Positions 33,382 to 42,895 of a stretch of DNA of 64,000 nucleotides are shown here, one piece after another. The notes under the pieces are model-generated. The model did not search any database and was not told where the DNA came from. It was given only the letters and a program-made list of their open reading frames with translations. The DNA lies in NCBI RefSeq assembly GCF_900459225.1, contig NZ_UHFH01000003.1, positions 526,501 to 590,500 of the forward strand, read 5' to 3'. Each line of letters starts with the position of its first letter. Positions within the stretch are counted from its first letter, which is position 1. The DNA comes from Streptococcus dysgalactiae subsp. dysgalactiae. Lineage in GTDB: Bacteria; Bacillota; Bacilli; Lactobacillales; Streptococcaceae. The position numbers and the translations under genes are program-made.

Positions 33382-35008
33382 GGATTTGTTGCATATTTTC
33401 TGGCAGATAGATGGGGTAACTCGTTACAATACCTTGATTTATTGGTTACAGAAATTGCCTCTTATTGGGAGAAGGATACCGCAAGCTTGCTATCGCCTAA
33501 AAGAAGGAAAAGTGTTTTTAACCGTGATTCATGGTCTAATATTTCCCTTTTCTATTCTAGCGCAAATGACTCTATATGTGGGTATTTGCTTTACCTTGGC
33601 TCATGTTGTGAGAGCTTGGTTTAGTGAGTATACTTGGTATGCTAGTCCAAAGCCGTTTACCTTAAGTTTGCTTTGGTTGGTTATTTTTTCTCTCTTGCTC
33701 ATGACCACTTTAGATATTAAACTCGTGACACGTGATGATATGGACTTGGCCAAGGCCATTCGTCAATTTCATTTGGTTCCAAGAGATTACTTGAAAGCCA
33801 AGCAACTCATGCTGTTAGGTCGTGAACTGCTCTTTCATGTCTTAGTATTAGGGATTTATTTTACACTCAATCACTTTGCTTTTTGGCATGCCATTAGCTT
33901 TACCTTACTGGTGTCGGGCGTGAGGCTTTTCCTAAAGGTCATTTTCGTACCCCTTTACGATAGGAAAGGAGACGATAAGGAAAAATACCTTAATAGGCTC
34001 CTGTTCAGTCTTTTTGGGATAGCTTTTCTGGTGAGCGGCGGATTATTAGTTTTAGGAAATCACTTCGCACCGCAAATCTTTTTCTCCATTCCTGCGGGGT
34101 GCTTGGGCTTTGTCTTGTGGGGTTATGGGTTTTACCGTTTGATAAGTGATGCTGAGTTAGACACCCTTACCCGTAGTGTGGTAACGCATGAGACCATGAA
34201 GGAACGAGTGGCTGTGATGGAGAATGTGCATACGGTAGAAGTTACCGTCAAAGAAAAGGATATTGACTTATCTCCTCAAAAGAAGCATCGCTTGCAAGGA
34301 CTAACGGGGATAGCTTATCTGAACGCTATCTTTTTACAACGGATGGGAAAACGTCTTCGAAAAGGTGTGACCATACGTTTGCTTATTGTAGGTTTAGCCA
34401 TTGTTGCTGAACTGATTGGTCTCTATTATTTTAGGCATCAGTTGGGACAAGTGAAACACCAGGAATTTGTCCGAATCTTATACGTGTCGTTAGTATCGGG
34501 GTATTTGATTTATGTAGGAGAATCATATATTAAGTTTTGTTTTTACCATTTGGACCGGCCCTTATTAAAATTTAACGATTACAGACAACGCGAAGTGATT
34601 TTAGCGACCTTGAAGACCCGTTTTTGGTCTATTATTAAGCATAATATTCCTATTTTTGCAGCGGCTAATCTCTTTGTCTTGATCTTATATGTGGCTTTGT
34701 TTCCTCTCGTTTGGTCAGAAATAGTTCTTGTTGTCATGGTGCAATTCTTGTCTATGAGTTTCTTTTCACTCTACTTTTTATATTTGTATTTTCTTTTGCA
34801 ACCTTTCACAGAAGGGTTGAAGTCTAAAAATGTGCTTTATAATATACTGACCTTTATTGTTTATTATTTAGGTTATCAGTTATTTCGATTTACAACCGAT
34901 ATGACCATGCCTATTTTCTTGATTATCCTCGTTGGAATGATCCTTATCTTGGGAGTAGGGTATTTAGCTGTTTATTACCTGGCACCTAAAACCTTTAGAC
35001 TCAAATAA
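33371..35008 (+). CDS. ABC transporter permease, EcsB-like
   Basis: 545 aa from ATG 33371 with RBS AAGGAGAAAG; the longer frame upstream overlaps the ATPase. About ten membrane helices in groups (about 50-75, 95-120, 155-205, 235-275, 345-395, 440-540). The layout (short cytoplasmic start with LLHIFWQIDGVTRYNTLIYW, charged middle loop) is that of EcsB-like exporter subunits. In streptococci an EcsAB-like system has been linked to maturation of short hydrophobic peptides in some species. The substrate is not shown here. Confidence 0.65.
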   Translation: MTTKDLLHIFWQIDGVTRYNTLIYWLQKLPLIGRRIPQACYRLKEGKVFLTVIHGLIFPFSILAQMTLYVGICFTLAHVVRAWFSEYTWYASPKPFTLSLLWLVIFSLLLMTTLDIKLVTRDDMDLAKAIRQFHLVPRDYLKAKQLMLLGRELLFHVLVLGIYFTLNHFAFWHAISFTLLVSGVRLFLKVIFVPLYDRKGDDKEKYLNRLLFSLFGIAFLVSGGLLVLGNHFAPQIFFSIPAGCLGFVLWGYGFYRLISDAELDTLTRSVVTHETMKERVAVMENVHTVEVTVKEKDIDLSPQKKHRLQGLTGIAYLNAIFLQRMGKRLRKGVTIRLLIVGLAIVAELIGLYYFRHQLGQVKHQEFVRILYVSLVSGYLIYVGESYIKFCFYHLDRPLLKFNDYRQREVILATLKTRFWSIIKHNIPIFAAANLFVLILYVALFPLVWSEIVLVVMVQFLSMSFFSLYFLYLYFLLQPFTEGLKSKNVLYNILTFIVYYLGYQLFRFTTDMTMPIFLIILVGMILILGVGYLAVYYLAPKTFRLK

Positions 35009-35118
35009 GGGAAAAGCTTGTGCTATAATATCATTAAGGGTGAGGAAGCTATGCTAGGCATTCAGGTTGCTCACAATCGCGTTTTCATAAGCTGTTTATC
35101 AGAAAAAAGAGGAATTTT

Positions 35119-36621
35119 ATGACTACAATGACAATTGCAAAAGGCGACCAACCTGTAGCGTTACAATTAGGAATGTTAAACCGTCATGGTTTAATAGCTG
35201 GAGCGACGGGGACAGGAAAAACGGTTACCCTAAAAGTTTTGGCAGAGCAATTAAGTTTGGCAGGTGTACCAGTCTTTTTGGCAGATATCAAAGGTGACCT
35301 TTCCAATCTCGCTAAGGCGGGGGAAGTGACAGAAAAACTAGCTACTCGTCTAGCTAAAATGGGAATAACAGATTACCAACCTCAAGCTTTTCCAGTTAGG
35401 CTCTGGGATGTTTTTGGACAGAGTGGGCAGCCTTTACGGACAACAATTTCTGAGATGGGTCCTATGATGTTGTCGCGTTTATTAGGACTGAACGATACTC
35501 AAACGGGAGTTATGACCATTGTCTTTAAAATCGCTGACGAGAAAGGCTGGCTCTTGATTGATTTGAAAGACTTGCAGGCCATTCTAAAAGAAGTTGGTGA
35601 CCATGCCTCAGACTATTCCAGTCATTACGGTAATGTGACCAAACAATCTGTCGGAGCTATCCAAAGAAGTCTCTTGACTTTGGAACAAGAAGGAGCCGAA
35701 CAATTTTTTGGAGAGCCTGCTTTAGAGGTGGCTGATTTAATCCAACGAGATGTGGTTTCGGGTCAGGGAGTCATTAACATTTTGTCAGCGACTAAGCTTT
35801 TCCAATCACCCACGCTTTACACGACCTTCTTACTTTGGTTATTATCAGAGTTGTACGAATTATTACCAGAAGTTGGAGACTTGGACAAACCTAAGATGGT
35901 TTTCTTCTTTGATGAAGCTCATCTATTGTTCAAGGACGCTCCTAAGGTCTTTTTGGAAAAAGTTGAACAGATTGTGCGGCTTATTCGTTCAAAGGGAGTT
36001 GGGATTTTCTTTGTGACTCAAAACCCACTTGATTTGCCAGAAACGGTTTTGGCTCAGCTGGGAAATAGAATTCAGCATGCCTTGCGCGCTTATACACCGA
36101 AAGAACAAAAGGCGGTTCGTGTCGCTGCTGATACTTTCCGCCAAAATCCTGACTTAGATGTGGCAAGGGTGATTACAGAACTAGAAGTCGGCGAAGCTTT
36201 GATTTCTGTTTTGAATGATAAGGGACAACCATCCATCGTTGAACGTGCCTATATCATGCCGCCTAAGAGTAGCTTTGCTCTTTTGTCAGAGACAGAGATT
36301 CAGCAGCTTGTCCAGTCTTCTTCGTTTGCCACTAAATATAGCCAAGCCATAGATCGTGACTCCGCCTATGAAAAATTAGCTGCTAAGGTTTTAGAAGATC
36401 AACGACTGGCTGAAGAAGCACTTGCGGCTGCACAACGGGAAAAAGAGGCTAAGGAAGCCATCAAGGCACAAGCCGCTGCTGAAAAGGCTAGCCGCCGTTC
36501 GGTTGGATGTCCCCGCAAAACAGTTGTGGAAAAGGCAACAGATGCCTTTATTAGTACGACAGTTCGAACCATTGGTAGGGAACTTGTTAGGGGGCTTCTT
36601 GGCAGTCTACGTAAGCGCTAA
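35119..36621 (+). CDS. HerA/FtsK-like ATPase of the DUF853 family
   Basis: 500 aa. Walker A AGATGTGKTVTLK (about 28-40), DIKGDLSNLAK, Walker B KMVFFFDEAHLLF (about 258-270), and FFVTQNPLDLPETVLAQLGNRIQHAL. The C-terminal third is a charged Ala/Glu coiled coil. This is the YjgR/DUF853 group, related to HerA translocases. Cellular role is not known. It is single, with its own terminator. Confidence 0.85.
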   Translation: MTTMTIAKGDQPVALQLGMLNRHGLIAGATGTGKTVTLKVLAEQLSLAGVPVFLADIKGDLSNLAKAGEVTEKLATRLAKMGITDYQPQAFPVRLWDVFGQSGQPLRTTISEMGPMMLSRLLGLNDTQTGVMTIVFKIADEKGWLLIDLKDLQAILKEVGDHASDYSSHYGNVTKQSVGAIQRSLLTLEQEGAEQFFGEPALEVADLIQRDVVSGQGVINILSATKLFQSPTLYTTFLLWLLSELYELLPEVGDLDKPKMVFFFDEAHLLFKDAPKVFLEKVEQIVRLIRSKGVGIFFVTQNPLDLPETVLAQLGNRIQHALRAYTPKEQKAVRVAADTFRQNPDLDVARVITELEVGEALISVLNDKGQPSIVERAYIMPPKSSFALLSETEIQQLVQSSSFATKYSQAIDRDSAYEKLAAKVLEDQRLAEEALAAAQREKEAKEAIKAQAAAEKASRRSVGCPRKTVVEKATDAFISTTVRTIGRELVRGLLGSLRKR

Positions 36622-36640
36622 TCACACAGCAAAATGACGT

Positions 36641-36692
36641 AAAAGCTTTCTGAGGGGTCTTGTCCTGTTGGGCCTGAGGAAAGCTTTTCTCT
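36641..36692 (+). terminator. Terminator after the DUF853 gene
   Basis: AAAAGCTTTC / GAAAGCTTTT arms, with inner CTGAGG/CCTGAG pairing, then CTCTTTCT. The long loop and weak T-run make it moderate. Confidence 0.6.
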
Positions 36693-36777
36693 TTCTGCTC
36701 AGTTTAGTTAGTCTGCTTTTTGCTTGCCTGTGAGAGAATTGTGGTATAATAGTCAGAGGTATTTTGGAAAGAAGATG

Positions 36778-38001
36778 ATGACCTATTAGCGAAGAAGCGA
36801 TAACAACTGTCAATTGGAAACAAAATTTAAAAGTGGCTTGGCTTGGTAACTTCTTTACTGGGGCAAGCTTTTCACTTGTCATGCCATTCATGGCCCTGTA
36901 TGTTGAAGAACTAGGAGCCCCTAAGGCATTGGTGGAGTGGTATACCGGTTTGGCAGTTGCCATTACGGCACTAGCGTCAGCTATATTTGCGCCACTTTGG
37001 GGAAAACTTGCTGATCGTTATGGTCGAAAACCGATGATGCTTCGAGCAAGTTTTGTCATGACCTTTACCATGGGAGGATTAGCGGTTATTCCTAATGTGT
37101 TTTGGCTGCTTGTTTTGAGGCTGTTAACGGGGATTTTTTCAGGCTATACCCCCAATTCAACGGCTTTGATTGCCAGCCAAGTTCCTCAAGAAAAATCCGG
37201 CTATACCCTAGGGACTTTGGCAACGGGAGTGACAGCTGGTGCCTTAATTGGTCTTCTTATTGGGGGAGTTTTAGCAGAACTATTAGGTATTCGTCAGGTC
37301 TTTTTATTGGTAGGGATAATCTTATTGCTCTGCTCCTTAATGACAGTTTTTTATGTCAAAGAAGATTTTGAGCCTATTGAGAAGTCTCAAATGGTACTAC
37401 CAAAGATATTTTAAAGCAAGTAAAGAGTCGAAAAATCATGCTCGGCCTATTTGTAACCAGTATGATTATTCAGATTTCTGCTCAATCGGTTGCCCCTATT
37501 TTGTCCCTATATATTCGACATCTTGGGCAAACGCAAAACCTCATGTTTGTGTCAGGTCTGGTGGTCTCAGCCATGGGTTTTTCCAGTCTTTTGAGCAGCT
37601 CTTACCTCGGTAAATTAGGTGACCGTTTTGGTAACCATCGTTTACTTTTAGGAGCTTTACTCTACAGTTTTATCATGTATGTCATGAGTGCTCTAGCACA
37701 AACCAGTCTTCAGTTGGGCTTGTTACGCTTTGCCTATGGGTTTGGAGTAGGGGCGTTGATGCCAAGCATTAATTCTCTGCTGACTAAATTGACACCAAAA
37801 GCAGACATTTCCAGAGTTTTCTCTTATAATCAAATGTTTGGTAATATTGGACAGGTTTTGGGCCCTTTTATTGGGTCAAATGTTGCGGTTGTCTTAGGTT
37901 ATCGATCCGTTTTTTATGTGACCAGTATGATTGTCTTTGTCAATTTGGTTTGGAGTTTGATTATATTTAAAAAGTACATCAAGGTTAAGGATATCGTGTG
38001 A
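36778..38001 (+). pseudogene. pmrA: MFS multidrug transporter (PmrA-like), two frameshifts
   Basis: The expected start ATG 36778 (RBS GGAAAG) reads only M-T-Y-stop. One extra base at codon 2 separates it from the true frame ISEEAITTVNWKQNLKVAWL. That frame runs to 37414, through KLADRYGRKPMM (the MFS A motif) and six helices, and breaks after VKEDFEPIEKSQM. The next frame (from about 37390) carries the other six helices to 38001, with the second A-like motif GKLGDRFGNHRLL. Joined, it would be about 400 aa, normal for PmrA, a fluoroquinolone/dye exporter in pneumococcus. Here it is inactive unless one frame is re-read. Confidence 0.85.
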
Positions 38002-38144
38002 GAATAAAAATTAATTTAGAATGCAGCCAGTGTGGCAGCAAGAATTATTTGACCAGTAAAAATAAGAGCAGTCACCCGGAAAAGATTAAGGTTCCTAAGT
38101 ACTGCCCTAAGGAGAGAAAAGTGACCCTACATGTTGAATCTTGA
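37998..38144 (+). CDS. rpmG: 50S ribosomal protein L33 (zinc-ribbon form)
   Basis: 48 aa from GTG 37998, overlapping the stop of the pmrA-like gene (GTGTGA). The Cys pairs C9-x2-C12 ([20 protein letters not shown]) and C36 with [10 protein letters not shown] fit L33; the second pair has only one Cys (C36 P K E), so zinc binding may be incomplete. Gene order pmrA-rpmG-secG-rnr-smpB is common in streptococci. A second L33 gene elsewhere would be expected. Confidence 0.8.
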   Translation: MRIKINLECSQCGSKNYLTSKNKSSHPEKIKVPKYCPKERKVTLHVES

Positions 38145-38189
38145 TAAGATTTGTGTTAGAATGGTCAAGACAATAGTGGAGGAAATAAC

Positions 38190-38426
38190 ATGTACAACTT
38201 ACTACTTACAATATTGCTCGTGTTATCGGTTTTACTTGTGATTGCTATCTTCATGCAACCTCAAAAAAACCCAAGTAGCAATGTTTTTGATAGCAGCGGT
38301 TCAGAAGCCTTGTTTGAACGTACTAAAGCTCGTGGCTTTGAAGCATTCATGCAACGGTTTACAGCAGTTCTAGTATTTTTCTGGCTAGCAATTGCGCTTG
38401 CGCTTGCAATTTTATCAAGTAAATAA
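38190..38426 (+). CDS. secG: Preprotein translocase subunit SecG
   Basis: 78 aa, two membrane helices (about 1-20 and 53-76) with the loop MQPQKNPSSNVFDSSGSEAL. This is the SecG signature. It joins SecYE in the translocon. RBS GTGGAGGAAAT precedes the ATG. rnr follows after 96 bases. Confidence 0.93.
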   Translation: MYNLLLTILLVLSVLLVIAIFMQPQKNPSSNVFDSSGSEALFERTKARGFEAFMQRFTAVLVFFWLAIALALAILSSK

Positions 38427-38522
38427 GGAGTGAGCTTGACAGAGTTAGTCTAGCTCATTTTTTTATCAGTGAGCTAGATTGATGATCTAAAACAATTAAA
38501 ACAGAAATAGAAATTAGGTATT

Positions 38523-40853
38523 ATGAAAGAAAGAATTATGACTTACCTCAAGGAGCATGGCAAGTCCAACGTGAATGACTTGGCTGCTGCCTTAGAGATG
38601 ACTGGAGCCAAGCATTTTCCCAGCCTTATTAAAACCATTTCCAAAATGGAAAGTCAGGACCTTTTACGTTTCTCAAATGACGGTAGTTTAGCACTTAGAA
38701 AAGAGAGAGAAAAGAAGAAAGAGGCTACTGTTCAGGGGATTTTCCGTGCCAACAAAGCAGGTTTTGGTTTCTTGTCCGTGGATGAGAATGAAGACGATAT
38801 GTTTATCGGCCGTAATGACGTTGGTTACGCCATTGATGGCGATATCGTAGAAGCAACTATTAAAAAACCAGCAGACCGTCTCAAAGGGACTGCGGCTGAA
38901 GCTAAAGTGGTAGCGATTGTAGAACGCTCATTAAAAACGGCTGTGGGAACTGTTATTTTAGACGATGAAAAACCAAAATACGCTGGTTATATCAAGTCAA
39001 AAAATCAAAAAATTCAACAAAAAATCTACATTAAGAAAGAACCTGTTGTGCTTAAAGGCACTGAAATCATCAAGGTTGATATTGATAAATATCCCACACG
39101 CGGACACGATTATTTTGTGGCCAGTGTCCGTGATATTGTAGGCCATCAAGGAGATGTTGGGATTGATGTCTTGGAAGTCCTTGAATCGATGGATATTGTT
39201 TCAGAATTTCCAGCAGAAGTTTTAGCTGAGGCCAATGCAATTCCAGAAGCACCAACTGCTAAAGATTTAATAGGCCGTGTTGATCTGCGCTCAGAAACCA
39301 CCATTACTATTGATGGTGCGGACGCCAAAGACTTAGATGATGCTATCCATATTAAGCTACTAGATAACGGTAATTATGAACTTGGGGTACATATTGCGGA
39401 TGTCTCTTATTATGTGACAGAAGGATCTGCCCTTGATAAGGAAGCTGTTAGGCGTGGTACCTCTGTCTATGTCACAGATCGTGTGGTTCCGATGTTACCA
39501 GAGCGTTTGTCAAATGGCATCTGCTCTTTGAATCCTAACGTTGATCGTTTGACCCAGTCAGCCTTAATGGAAATTAACCCGCAGGGGCGCGTGGTCAACT
39601 ATCAAATCTGTCAATCAGTGATTAAGACAACTTACCGAATGACGTATAGTGCGGTCAATGACATGATTGCAGGAGATGAAGAAGCGCTCCGAGAGTTTGC
39701 TAGTATTGCTGATGATGTGACCCTCATGGTGGCTTTGCATCGGAGTTTGGAAACGATGCGTTCAAAACGAGGGGCCTTAAACTTTGATACGCAAGAAGCA
39801 AAAATTATTGTCAATGATAAAGGGATGCCAGTAGATGTAGTGCTTCGTCAAAGAGGAATTGCGGAGCGGATGATTGAATCCTTTATGCTAGCAGCCAATG
39901 AGTGTGTTGCGGAGCATTTTGCAACAGCTAAGTTACCATTTATCTACCGTATTCACGAAGAACCAAAGGCCGAAAAACTTCAAAAATTTATTGATTATGC
40001 TAGCATATTTGGTATCCAAATTCAAGGAACAGCCAACAAGATTTCTCAGGAAGCCTTGCAAGCCTTTATGGCAAAAGTCGAAGGTCAACCAGGAGCAGAA
40101 GTGCTTAACATGATGCTCTTACGCTCTATGCAACAGGCAAGATATTCTGAACATAATCATGGCCATTACGGTTTGGCCGCAGAATATTACACCCACTTCA
40201 CCAGTCCGATCCGTCGCTACCCTGACTTATTGGTTCATCGCATGATTCGTGAGTACACTCAGCCTAGTCAAGAAAAGCGTGACCATTTTGCCCAAGTCAT
40301 TCCAGAGCTGGCAACATCTTCTTCCCAGTTAGAGCGTCGTGCTATCGATGCGGAGCGCGTGGTGGAAGCCATGAAGAAAGCAGAGTACATGGCTGAATAT
40401 GTCGGCGAAGAATTTGATGGTATTGTGGCAAGCGTAGTTAAATTTGGTCTCTTTGTAGAGCTACCAAATACGATTGAAGGTTTGGTTCACATCACTGGCT
40501 TACCGGAATACTATCACTTTAACGAGAGAACGCTAAGTCTTCAAGGTGAAAAATCAGGTAAAATCTTTAAAGTTGGTCAACCTATTCGTGTGAAATTGGT
40601 TAAGGCTGACAAGGAAACTGGTGACATTGACTTTGAGTATTTACCGAGCGACTTTGATGTGGTTGAAAAAATCAAGATGTCGGATAAAGCTAGTCGACGA
40701 GATCGCCGTAAATCCTCAAAATCATCTAAAGGAACAAAGAAAAAAGAATCTAAAGAAGTAGCCAAGGCAAAAACCAAAGGTAAAACTAAAAAAGGGTTTA
40801 AAAAACCATTTTACAAAGAACAAGCAAAAAAGAAGAGTCGTAAAAGGAGTTAA
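38523..40853 (+). CDS. rnr: Ribonuclease R
   Basis: 776 aa. An N-terminal winged helix (about 1-60), two cold-shock domains (about 65-215, [17 protein letters not shown]), the RNB catalytic core with [16 protein letters not shown] (about 260-275, metal-binding Asp), an S1 domain ([20 protein letters not shown], about 640) and a Lys-rich tail typical of RNase R. It degrades structured RNA 3' to 5' and works with tmRNA-SmpB. smpB follows after two bases, so they form an operon. Confidence 0.95.
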   Translation: MKERIMTYLKEHGKSNVNDLAAALEMTGAKHFPSLIKTISKMESQDLLRFSNDGSLALRKEREKKKEATVQGIFRANKAGFGFLSVDENEDDMFIGRNDVGYAIDGDIVEATIKKPADRLKGTAAEAKVVAIVERSLKTAVGTVILDDEKPKYAGYIKSKNQKIQQKIYIKKEPVVLKGTEIIKVDIDKYPTRGHDYFVASVRDIVGHQGDVGIDVLEVLESMDIVSEFPAEVLAEANAIPEAPTAKDLIGRVDLRSETTITIDGADAKDLDDAIHIKLLDNGNYELGVHIADVSYYVTEGSALDKEAVRRGTSVYVTDRVVPMLPERLSNGICSLNPNVDRLTQSALMEINPQGRVVNYQICQSVIKTTYRMTYSAVNDMIAGDEEALREFASIADDVTLMVALHRSLETMRSKRGALNFDTQEAKIIVNDKGMPVDVVLRQRGIAERMIESFMLAANECVAEHFATAKLPFIYRIHEEPKAEKLQKFIDYASIFGIQIQGTANKISQEALQAFMAKVEGQPGAEVLNMMLLRSMQQARYSEHNHGHYGLAAEYYTHFTSPIRRYPDLLVHRMIREYTQPSQEKRDHFAQVIPELATSSSQLERRAIDAERVVEAMKKAEYMAEYVGEEFDGIVASVVKFGLFVELPNTIEGLVHITGLPEYYHFNERTLSLQGEKSGKIFKVGQPIRVKLVKADKETGDIDFEYLPSDFDVVEKIKMSDKASRRDRRKSSKSSKGTKKKESKEVAKAKTKGKTKKGFKKPFYKEQAKKKSRKRS

Positions 40854-40855
40854 CT

Positions 40856-41323
40856 ATGGCAAAAGGGGAAGGACAATTACTGGCGCAAAATAAAAAGGCT
40901 AGACATGATTATCACATTGTTGAAACCGTTGAAGCAGGCATTGTCTTAACGGGAACTGAGATTAAAAGTGTTCGTGCAGCCCGTATTCAACTGAAAGATG
41001 GCTTTGCCCAAATTAAGAATGGGGAAGCGTGGTTGGTCAACGTTCATATTGCTCCTTTTGAACAAGGTAATATTTGGAACGCTGATCCTGAACGGACCCG
41101 CAAACTGTTGCTCAAAAAACGTGAGATTACACATCTGGCAAATGAACTCAAAGGAACTGGAATGACCTTAGTTCCTTTAAAGGTTTACTTGAAAGATGGT
41201 TTTGCTAAAGTTCTCATTGGTTTGGCTAAAGGGAAACACGATTATGACAAACGCGAAACCATTAAACGCCGTGAGCAGGATCGTGATATCAAACGCGTGA
41301 TGAAAAGTGTGAATCATTGCTAA
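40856..41323 (+). CDS. smpB: SsrA-binding protein SmpB
   Basis: 155 aa. The core [30 protein letters not shown] is typical, and the C-terminal tail ([20 protein letters not shown]) binds the decoding centre. With tmRNA it rescues stalled ribosomes. It starts two bases after rnr (RBS AAAGGAGTTAA within the rnr end). Confidence 0.96.
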   Translation: MAKGEGQLLAQNKKARHDYHIVETVEAGIVLTGTEIKSVRAARIQLKDGFAQIKNGEAWLVNVHIAPFEQGNIWNADPERTRKLLLKKREITHLANELKGTGMTLVPLKVYLKDGFAKVLIGLAKGKHDYDKRETIKRREQDRDIKRVMKSVNHC

Positions 41324-41501
41324 TCATGTTAAGCCTACTGAATGATGACAAACAGGAGTTGACGATGAGAAGCCCGAGGTTTAGAAGCTGGCTCAGGTCT
41401 TATCGTTAGTGGGTTTAGCGTAGACGATTTTGATTGATTTTGAAATAGTTGCGACCACTGGTCATAAAGAGTGTCTATGAATGAGCAAAGGAAATTGATT
41501 G

Positions 41502-41849
41502 ATGGCAAAATCTTTGGTTATCTTAAGAGAGGCAATAGCTAGACTTTTGGTAGTATTCTTAGCGCTTTTGATAACATGCTTAATCAAGGGAGAGCCGATT
41601 AGGTTACATTACATGGGACTGAGGATGATATTTATTCCCATGTTTATCTTCTCATTGTCAATGACTAGGAAGAAAAAGTGTTTGAACCTTGGACTAGCCT
41701 TTGTTGCTGTTTATGGGTTAGGGAAGGTGGTGGAGGCACTAGCAGGACAGTTTGATTGGTCTGCGGTTACCCCTTTGCCGGTTTTGGTGGGAATAGTGGT
41801 GGTTTTGTTTCTGATTTGGCTCTTTTTGACTATTAATGCTTTTCTTTGA
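41502..41849 (+). CDS. Small multi-span membrane protein, unknown
   Basis: 115 aa from ATG 41502. Four hydrophobic helices (about 8-26, 40-58, 65-82, 92-113), short loops (KGEPIRLHYMGLRM, TRKKKCLN). It ends inside the 3' end of the convergent glycosyltransferase gene (17-base overlap). I do not recognise the family. Small proteins of this kind next to GT2/GtrB-type glycosyltransferases can be flippase partners (GtrA), but this is only a suggestion. Confidence 0.5.
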   Translation: MAKSLVILREAIARLLVVFLALLITCLIKGEPIRLHYMGLRMIFIPMFIFSLSMTRKKKCLNLGLAFVAVYGLGKVVEALAGQFDWSAVTPLPVLVGIVVVLFLIWLFLTINAFL

Positions 41850-42759
41850 TGATATAGACAGGTCTTTTTTTGGTTTCAAGGAATATTTTTGAGATGTATT
41901 TCCCGATAATGCCCATGCAAAAGAGTTGAATACCTCCCATAAATAAAATGATTGAGACAGTGCTGGCCCAGCCGGAAACAGGGTCACCAAAGAGTAATTT
42001 TCGAATCACAATAAATAAGATAGCAAGAATGGAAATTAAGAAACTAAAGGTTCCTGCCCAAGTTGCAATGGTCAGAGGCATTTCTGAAAAATTAACAAAG
42101 CCATCTAGGGAATAGCGAAACAGGCCCCAAAAACTCCAATGGCTTTTCCCATGCTGACGCTTGCGGTTGTCGAAGCTGATGTAGGTCGTCCGGTAACCGA
42201 CCCATGAAAATATACCTTTTGAAAATCGATTAACTTCACCCAGCTCAAGAATGCTATCCACAACTTGCCTGGTCATTAATCGATAATCCCGCACCCCACT
42301 GATGATTTCGGTGTCTGACAAACGATTGACAAGCTTATAAAATAAATTGGAACAGACAGAACGAGCGAGAGGTTCGCCATGTCTATTTTGACGTCTGGTA
42401 CCCACCACATCATAACCTTCTTTTAGCTTCGCATACATGAGTGGGAGAAGTTCAGGTGGGTCTTGTAAATCCACATCCATTACAGTAATGTAGTTGCCTT
42501 TGGCTTCTTCTAATCCAGCTAATAGCCCTGCTTCTTTTCCGAAATGGCGCGAAAAGGACAGGTAATGAACGTTTGGAAAGCGAGTAGCTAAATCACGTAA
42601 GATGTTCAGAGTCTGGTCTTTAGAACCATCATCAATAAAAATATATTCAAAGGCGAGTTGACTAGTCATTGACAGTTCCAACTGACGCATCTCTTCAAGA
42701 TAAGGAAGAATAGCTTTTTCTTCATTAAAACAGGGAATAATTACAGATAAAAGCGTCAT
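41833..42759 (-). CDS. Membrane-bound GT2 glycosyltransferase (CsbB/GtrB type)
   Basis: 308 aa from ATG 42759 (the frame continues upstream without an RBS). GT2 domain: SVIIPCFNEE (5-14), FIDDGSKDQT, VMDVDLQDPPE (the DxD-like DLQD), and the Q/R motif in NRFSKGIFSWVGYRTTYI; two C-terminal membrane helices (about 230-255 and 265-290). It probably transfers a sugar from UDP onto undecaprenyl phosphate for cell-wall or teichoic-acid glycosylation. The substrate is not known. Confidence 0.85.
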   Translation of the reverse strand: MTLLSVIIPCFNEEKAILPYLEEMRQLELSMTSQLAFEYIFIDDGSKDQTLNILRDLATRFPNVHYLSFSRHFGKEAGLLAGLEEAKGNYITVMDVDLQDPPELLPLMYAKLKEGYDVVGTRRQNRHGEPLARSVCSNLFYKLVNRLSDTEIISGVRDYRLMTRQVVDSILELGEVNRFSKGIFSWVGYRTTYISFDNRKRQHGKSHWSFWGLFRYSLDGFVNFSEMPLTIATWAGTFSFLISILAILFIVIRKLLFGDPVSGWASTVSIILFMGGIQLFCMGIIGKYISKIFLETKKRPVYIIKEKH

Positions 42760-42852
42760 AGGGGTGTCCCTTTCTAATCTTTTGACAAATTGTATCACAA
42801 AAGCTAAGATATTTCAAAAAACTGTCAAATGACAGAGATTTCCCAAAAATAA

Positions 42853-42893
42853 AAAAACTGCTGAGGTAACGTCGCCGCACCTCAAGCAGTTTT
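42853..42893. terminator. Terminator after the streptodornase gene
   Basis: AAAACTGCTGAGGT / ACCTCAAGCAGTTTT with an unpaired A. It ends the minus-strand streptodornase; the right side gives a short T-run and A-run for both directions. Confidence 0.75.
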
Positions 42894-42895
42894 CA

